A stretch of 64,000 nucleotides of DNA from Sphingobacteriales bacterium. GTDB lineage: Bacteria; Bacteroidota; Bacteroidia; Chitinophagales; Chitinophagaceae. The stretch covers positions 57,088 to 121,087 of the forward strand of contig JAAXIF010000105.1 in assembly GCA_012270485.1 (NCBI GenBank), written 5' to 3'. The notes beneath the pieces were generated by a model, which worked only from the letters and a program-made list of their open reading frames with translations, ran no database searches and was not told the DNA's origin. Shown piece after piece: positions 60,094 through 64,000 of this stretch; position 1 is the stretch's first letter; each line of letters opens with the position of its first letter. Position numbers and translations under genes: made by a program.

Positions 60094-61042
60094 AGATAGA
60101 ACTGTAGAATTAGTTATAGAAGAAGATTTACCAAACGGAAAGATTAAAAAATATCCTTGGAATACAAATAGACTTACTGCAGATTTTGTTAAAAATAGAT
60201 ATGTGGTATTAAGGAATTTCATTCCTAAAGATATCATAAATTTTACAATGGATTGTTGGAAAGCAACTGAACATAAGAGAGAAGTTCATAATGCAATCTT
60301 TAAACGTGAAGAAACAGACATAACTATTAATTCACCAAAGAATTCAATAGGAAAATCTGATGGTGCTTATAGTTCTCCATGGGGTATTGCACTAAATAGA
60401 TACCTATGTGATAAACTCAGAGGTGTTCTTGACATAGATATAAGGGAAACATATTCCTACACAAGAAAATATGACAGAGGTGCATATCTATCTTCACATA
60501 GAGATAGACCTGCTTGTGAGATATCTACAACTGTTTGTTTAGATTATCAAACAGACGATGGTAAACCATGGGTAATATGGGTTGACAATTCTAAGAATTG
60601 GGTCGATTTTGAAGACACTCTCACAATGCAACAAGAAACTCAAGGAATACCCAATAGAAAAAGAGAGTCAGTTGCATTATCATTAGAGGTTGGTGACGTA
60701 TTAGTATATCAGGGGCCTAATGTTGCACACTGGAGAGATTATTTGGTTGGTGACTATAGTTATCATATATTTTGTCATTTCTTTAATGCAGAGGGAATGT
60801 TTAGTAGACACCCTAGAAATAGGTGGACAGGTGAAGACACTAATTTACAAAGTCAGATTACAAAATATCCTATGCCTTTAGAATATGACGGAAGATTATC
60901 AAGGTATAGTTCACAAGACGATGCACCTGAAGAATTAAAGAAAGCATATAGAGAATTTTTAGATTCTTACGAAGAAAAAGAATATGGACTACGTAGTGAA
61001 TTCTCAAATAACTACGGAGATTTTAAGGAAAAAGAAGAATGA
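60056..61042 (+). CDS. 2OG-Fe(II) oxygenase between nrdA and nrdB
   Basis: 328 residues (ATG 60056 or 60053; GTG 60083 also possible). The Fe ligands appear as SSHRDRPACEIS (His148, Asp150 in this numbering) and VAHWRDYL (His225), with Arg227 as candidate 2OG ligand. It is longer than the other two oxygenases and has extra N- and C-terminal parts. Its placement inside the nrd operon suggests a link with nucleotide metabolism, but no substrate can be assigned. Confidence 0.8.
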   Translation: MKEKKIVKHVPFEDRTVELVIEEDLPNGKIKKYPWNTNRLTADFVKNRYVVLRNFIPKDIINFTMDCWKATEHKREVHNAIFKREETDITINSPKNSIGKSDGAYSSPWGIALNRYLCDKLRGVLDIDIRETYSYTRKYDRGAYLSSHRDRPACEISTTVCLDYQTDDGKPWVIWVDNSKNWVDFEDTLTMQQETQGIPNRKRESVALSLEVGDVLVYQGPNVAHWRDYLVGDYSYHIFCHFFNAEGMFSRHPRNRWTGEDTNLQSQITKYPMPLEYDGRLSRYSSQDDAPEELKKAYREFLDSYEEKEYGLRSEFSNNYGDFKEKEE

Positions 61043-62136
61043 CAGTTTTTAATAAAAATAAAATAGATTTCACTAAGAACAAATTGTTCTTTGGTGAAGA
61101 ATTGAACACTCAAAGATTTGACGAGTTCAAATATCCTATTTTTGATAAATTGACCCAAAAACAATTGGGATTCTTTTGGAGGCCTGAAGAAGTATCTCTA
61201 CAAAAAGATAGAGCAGATTATCAACAATTAACAGATGCACAAAAACACATATTTACCTCTAATTTGAGGTATCAAACCTTACTCGACTCAGTTCAAGGTA
61301 GAGCTCCGTCCATAGCATTCTTACCTTTCGTGACTTTACCTGAACTTGAGTCTTGTATTATCACTTGGGACTTTATGGAAACAATCCATAGTAGAAGTTA
61401 TACACATATCATTAAGAATGTGTATGCAAACCCAAGTGATATCTTTGACACCATACTGGACGAAGAAGCAATCGTGAAACGTGCAGAAATGGTCACTCAA
61501 AAATATGACGAATTTATTGCACTTGGTCGTAGAAGATTACTTGGTTTAAAAGTTGACGATTATGACCTTTATAAAGCATTATATCTTGCACTTATATCTG
61601 TAAACATATTAGAAGGATTGAGATTCTTTGTATCCTTTGCATGTAGTTTTGGATTCGGAGAACTTAAACTTATGGAAGGAAGTGCAAAGATTATATCTTT
61701 CATTGCAAGGGACGAATCACAACACCTTGCAATCTCACAACACATATTGAAGTGTTATAAGAATCATGAGAATGATAAACTTATGAACAAAGTCATGAAG
61801 GATTGTGAGAAGGAAGTGTATCAATTATATGAGGACGCAGTTCAACAAGAGAAAGATTGGGCAGAGTTCTTATTTAAGGACGGGTCAATGATTGGACTAA
61901 GTGTTCCATTGTTGGGTCAATATATAGAATTTATTGCAAACAAGAGATTACGTGCAATAGGACTAAATCCTATATACGATATCTCCAGTGCAAATAACCC
62001 TTTACCTTGGACACAACATTGGTTCAACAGTAGAGGACTTCAGAATGCACCACAAGAAACAGAGATTGAATCTTATGTGATTGGGGGTATTAAACAGGAC
62101 GTGTCAGACGATACGTTTGCAGACTTTAAATTATAA
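61039..62136 (+). CDS. nrdB: Ribonucleotide reductase small subunit NrdB
   Basis: 365 residues (T4 NrdB 388). Di-iron radical subunit. Ligand-containing segments include ESCIITWDFMETIHSRSYTH, the DEEAIVKRAEM region, and RDESQHLAISQH. The opening FFGEELNTQRFDEFKYPIFD is typical of phage NrdB. It overlaps the oxygenase gene by 4 nt. Confidence 0.95.
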   Translation: MTVFNKNKIDFTKNKLFFGEELNTQRFDEFKYPIFDKLTQKQLGFFWRPEEVSLQKDRADYQQLTDAQKHIFTSNLRYQTLLDSVQGRAPSIAFLPFVTLPELESCIITWDFMETIHSRSYTHIIKNVYANPSDIFDTILDEEAIVKRAEMVTQKYDEFIALGRRRLLGLKVDDYDLYKALYLALISVNILEGLRFFVSFACSFGFGELKLMEGSAKIISFIARDESQHLAISQHILKCYKNHENDKLMNKVMKDCEKEVYQLYEDAVQQEKDWAEFLFKDGSMIGLSVPLLGQYIEFIANKRLRAIGLNPIYDISSANNPLPWTQHWFNSRGLQNAPQETEIESYVIGGIKQDVSDDTFADFKL

Positions 62137-62138
62137 TT

Positions 62139-62303
62139 ATGGAACTAGGATTACTATTTGCAATTTCAATCTTATCACTTGCAGCCATTTATGGTTTGTT
62201 GGTAAGAAACTTGGAAGGGACTAAAGGTCTTACAAGACCTTATAGGACTAAAAATGGTAAACTTAGAACCGCATTAAAAACTAGGGAAAGACATATAATA
62301 TGA
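62139..62303 (+). CDS. Small membrane protein (54 aa) before cytochrome c
   Basis: ATG 62139, two bases after the nrdB stop. N-terminal membrane anchor (LGLLFAISILSLAAIYGLLV) and a strongly basic C-terminal tail (RPYRTKNGKLRTALKTRERH). It overlaps the cytochrome gene by 4 nt (ATGA), so the two are translationally coupled and may act together at the inner membrane. Confidence 0.62.
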   Translation: MELGLLFAISILSLAAIYGLLVRNLEGTKGLTRPYRTKNGKLRTALKTRERHII

Positions 62304-62743
62304 AAGAATTAGGAATGGCATTAATGGGAACTTTTGCAATTGCATTGTTCTTTGGATTTAAAATATACCCCGATTTAGAATATACGGGTGGAACAAGTGT
62401 ATCTTCATGCACTGGAATGTGTTATGCAGAATATGTAGAAACATATGGAACTCCAGCAGAGATAGAAAGAAAGAAACAAGAACTTGCAAGTGCAGACGAA
62501 TTTAGTTCTATTAGAGGTTTATGGGCTGGTTGTGCAGCCTGTCATGGTCAGAATGGTGAAGGAATGGCAGTGTTCCCAGCACTTAAAGGTCAGACAAAAG
62601 AGTATATTACAGATAGACTCTATGCATACAAAAACAGAGAAACAATAGGTGCAATGTCCCAAACTATGTGGGGACAAGCTGCAATGTTGTCAGATAGTGA
62701 TATCGAAACAATTGGTAAATTTATTCAACAGGAGTTAAAATAA
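62300..62743 (+). CDS. Membrane-anchored c-type cytochrome
   Basis: 147 residues. An uncleaved N-terminal anchor or signal (GMALMGTFAIALFFGF) precedes a class I cytochrome c domain: heme motif GCAACHGQNGEG (Cys78, Cys81, His82), an AYKNRETIGAMSQTMWGQ region offering Met119 or Met123 as axial ligand, and the LSDSDIETIGKFI end helix. An extra SCTGMC pair lies at 37-41. It would need the host cytochrome c maturation system. Electron-transfer partner unknown. Confidence 0.87.
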   Translation: MKELGMALMGTFAIALFFGFKIYPDLEYTGGTSVSSCTGMCYAEYVETYGTPAEIERKKQELASADEFSSIRGLWAGCAACHGQNGEGMAVFPALKGQTKEYITDRLYAYKNRETIGAMSQTMWGQAAMLSDSDIETIGKFIQQELK

Positions 62744-63000
62744 TGGGTAAAGACGATATAGTAGTAATATACGGAAAAGAACAATGTCCGTATTGTGATA
62801 AAGCAAAGGCACTTTGTGAACAAAGAGGTTTTACTTACACTTATAAACAATTAGGTGTAGATTTTGATAGGGAAGAAATGTTAGAAGAATTCCCTACTGC
62901 AAGAACATTCCCTCAAATTATCTTTAATGGTGGTAAAGTTGGTGGATACGATGCACTTGAAGCTATTGTTGCACACCAAAAAGAAACTGCTGGTGAGTAG
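62743..63000 (+). CDS. grx: Glutaredoxin
   Basis: 85 residues. Active site CPYC (Cys15, Cys18), the TFPQIIFNG cis-Pro motif, and GGYDAL glutathione-binding end are intact. It probably reduces the phage ribonucleotide reductase, whose genes lie just upstream. One-base overlap with the cytochrome gene. Confidence 0.94.
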   Translation: MGKDDIVVIYGKEQCPYCDKAKALCEQRGFTYTYKQLGVDFDREEMLEEFPTARTFPQIIFNGGKVGGYDALEAIVAHQKETAGE

Positions 63001-63266
63001 TGAAACAGTTTCGGTTATATCTGAACCCACCTCATAAACAATCAGTTCAAGATAGAAGGTGGGAACACTTATTTAAAAATATAGATAGAGAGTTCCAAGA
63101 AGTCAGAACACTAGTTGCTGGATTGGATTTCTATCAACCTGAGGCAAAACACCCACTTCCGTATGCAACACTTGACGGAAAGAAAAAGAGTTTTGAGAAT
63201 CTATACAAAACTATTATGGTGGACTCGGGTTTAACAGATGACGATTATATCCCAAAGGAGGAATAA
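63000..63266 (+). CDS. Hypothetical protein
   Basis: 88 residues from a GTG start that shares its first base with the glutaredoxin stop (TAGTG). Basic first half with aromatic residues (FRLYLNPPHKQSVQDRRWEH), acidic end. No recognised family; part of the nrd-grx operon. Confidence 0.65.
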   Translation: MKQFRLYLNPPHKQSVQDRRWEHLFKNIDREFQEVRTLVAGLDFYQPEAKHPLPYATLDGKKKSFENLYKTIMVDSGLTDDDYIPKEE

Positions 63267-63428
63267 ATGGAAGAATTTGCATATAGACTCTATTGTCAAT
63301 CATGTAAATCAGAGTGTGAAGTGTATCACCATATGGATTCACACCAATACGAACTAGATTACTGTCCATTTTGTGGTGCAGAAATTGACGAAGACACTAG
63401 AGAAGAGATACACGAAGAGGAAGAATAG
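63267..63428 (+). CDS. Small zinc-ribbon protein (53 aa)
   Basis: ATG 63267 with AAGGAGGA upstream. Two Cys pairs, CQSC (10-13) and CPFC (33-36), plus Cys17 and a His-rich turn give a zinc ribbon; the C-terminus is acidic. Its TAG shares a base with the next GTG start. Possibly a nucleic-acid or protein adaptor. Confidence 0.65.
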   Translation: MEEFAYRLYCQSCKSECEVYHHMDSHQYELDYCPFCGAEIDEDTREEIHEEEE

Positions 63429-63739
63429 TGGAAATCTACTGCAAAGACAACAAAATGTTGGATAAGGCTACCAGTCTTGCAGAACAGTTGAATATTGCAG
63501 ACGAAGAGGGTGTCACTGTATACATAAAAAGACTTCCACCTTCATTCAAACAGAAGGGAATCATAGAATTCCCTCGATATTTCAAAGAAGAAACCCATAT
63601 TGATATCTATATCAAATATGACTCAGAAAGATATGTGACACTTGCACACGAAATGGTGCATTTAAGACAAGTTATTACAGACGGAGTCTTAGACGAAAAC
63701 GAAGCATATACCCTCGAAAAAACCCTAAAAATAGACTAA
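63428..63739 (+). CDS. Small zincin metalloprotease-like protein
   Basis: 103 residues from a GTG start. The helix VTLAHEMVHLRQ carries the HExxH zinc motif, and DENEAYTLEKTL offers a downstream Glu ligand. It looks like a minimal SprT/ImmA-type zincin. Substrate unknown. Confidence 0.75.
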   Translation: MEIYCKDNKMLDKATSLAEQLNIADEEGVTVYIKRLPPSFKQKGIIEFPRYFKEETHIDIYIKYDSERYVTLAHEMVHLRQVITDGVLDENEAYTLEKTLKID

Positions 63740-63756
63740 AAAAACCCCCAAAAAGC

Positions 63757-63786
63757 TTGACAATGGGTGTCACTTTTTACTATAAT
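63757..63786 (+). promoter_or_regulatory. Early sigma70 promoter with conserved spacer (copy 4)
   Basis: TTGACA (63757-63762), spacer ATGGGTGTCACTTTTTAC (18 nt), TATAAT (63781-63786). The right half of the spacer (TCACTTTTT) is identical to copies 1-3. TATAAT starts 12 nt before ATG 63793. Confidence 0.87.
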
Positions 63787-63792
63787 AACAGT

Positions 63793-64000
63793 ATGGAAAT
63801 GAAAGAGAAAAACGTGAAAAGAATCTTCGTTGATATGGACGGAGTCGTTGCAGACTTCCTTGCTGGTTGTTCTGAAATGATGGGTAAACCATTGACCAGT
63901 GACGATGCTGGTCACACTGAGTATGACCTCAGAAAAGAAGAATTGACTAACAAGAGATTATTTGGAATGTTGCCTCCTATGGTGGACTATGCAGACTTGA
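63793..64000 (+). CDS. HAD-type 5'(3')-deoxyribonucleotidase (partial, runs off the window)
   Basis: 69 codons are in the window. KRIFVDMDGVVADFLAG is the HAD motif I of the NT5C-type deoxyribonucleotidase family (nucleophile Asp and DxD), and the following short helical segment also fits. It likely adjusts nucleotide pools. It has an early promoter and a start codon at the expected +1. The C-terminal part is missing. Confidence 0.82.
   Translation, partial: MEMKEKNVKRIFVDMDGVVADFLAGCSEMMGKPLTSDDAGHTEYDLRKEELTNKRLFGMLPPMVDYADL

Noticed and set aside
1-64000. tRNA genes, CRISPR arrays, insertion sequences, introns and integrase/attachment sites
   Set aside because: I looked for cloverleaf-like stretches, regular spaced repeats, transposases and interrupted core genes and saw none. 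A tRNA-scanning program was not available, so a weak tRNA cannot be fully excluded.

Overview
The window is a 64 kb piece of a T4-like myovirus genome, almost certainly a marine one. It starts inside the tail-sheath gene and ends inside a nucleotidase gene. Every gene I can support lies on the + strand, the DNA is AT-rich, and genes are packed with 1-40 nt overlaps. The T4 core is unmistakable: gp18-gp23, UvsW/UvsX/UvsY, gp41, gp43-gp47, gp55, gp61, gp62, RegA and class I ribonucleotide reductase. The accessory genes (Hsp20, CobS-like AAA ATPase, peptide deformylase, 2OG-Fe(II) oxygenases, IscU, curli genes, cytochrome c) are typical of marine T4-like phages. The low GC and the curli genes make a phage of SAR11/Pelagibacter-type hosts my best guess. 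That host is an inference, not something the sequence shows.

Layout. 0-6.1 kb: tail sheath, tail tube, portal, prohead core, protease, scaffold and major capsid protein, closed by a strong terminator. 6.2-10.3 kb: small structural proteins, UvsY, a PKHD-type hydroxylase and UvsW. 10.4-11.3 kb: six consecutive single-span membrane microproteins. 11.4-17.4 kb: late sigma gp55, gp47/gp46, a large late protein, peptide deformylase and a 2OG oxygenase. 17.4-22.2 kb: early-promoter block with a zincin/VWA protein and a CobS-like ATPase. 22.2-25.3 kb: clamp, clamp loader and RegA. 25.3-32.8 kb: holin-like proteins and a curli-type cassette (CsgF, CsgG, two curlin-repeat proteins, a FecR-domain protein and a CHASE2-class III cyclase). 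32.8-36.6 kb: Hsp20, peroxiredoxin, DNA methyltransferase, lysozyme. 36.6-42.6 kb: DNA polymerase, IscU, nuclease, UvsX, replicative helicase. 42.7-56.7 kb: a late block of virion or head-internal candidates, including a cytidylyltransferase-kinase fusion, an HNH protein and a PAP2 phosphatase, several with T4-like capsid-targeting N-termini. 56.7-64 kb: primase, NrdA/NrdB, oxygenase, cytochrome c, glutaredoxin, a small zincin and a HAD nucleotidase.

Regulation. Three promoter types can be read: an early sigma70 type with a conserved spacer (4 copies), a sigma70 type with an AAAACCC-CTT upstream block (5 copies), and T4-late boxes (NATAAATA). In all three types, many genes have their ATG exactly where +1 should be, which predicts leaderless mRNAs for the portal, late sigma, polymerase, primase and others.

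The most unusual content is the curli secretion cassette coupled to a FecR/CHASE2-cyclase signalling pair, the leaderless promoter geometry, and the group of enzymes that may be packaged in the head.
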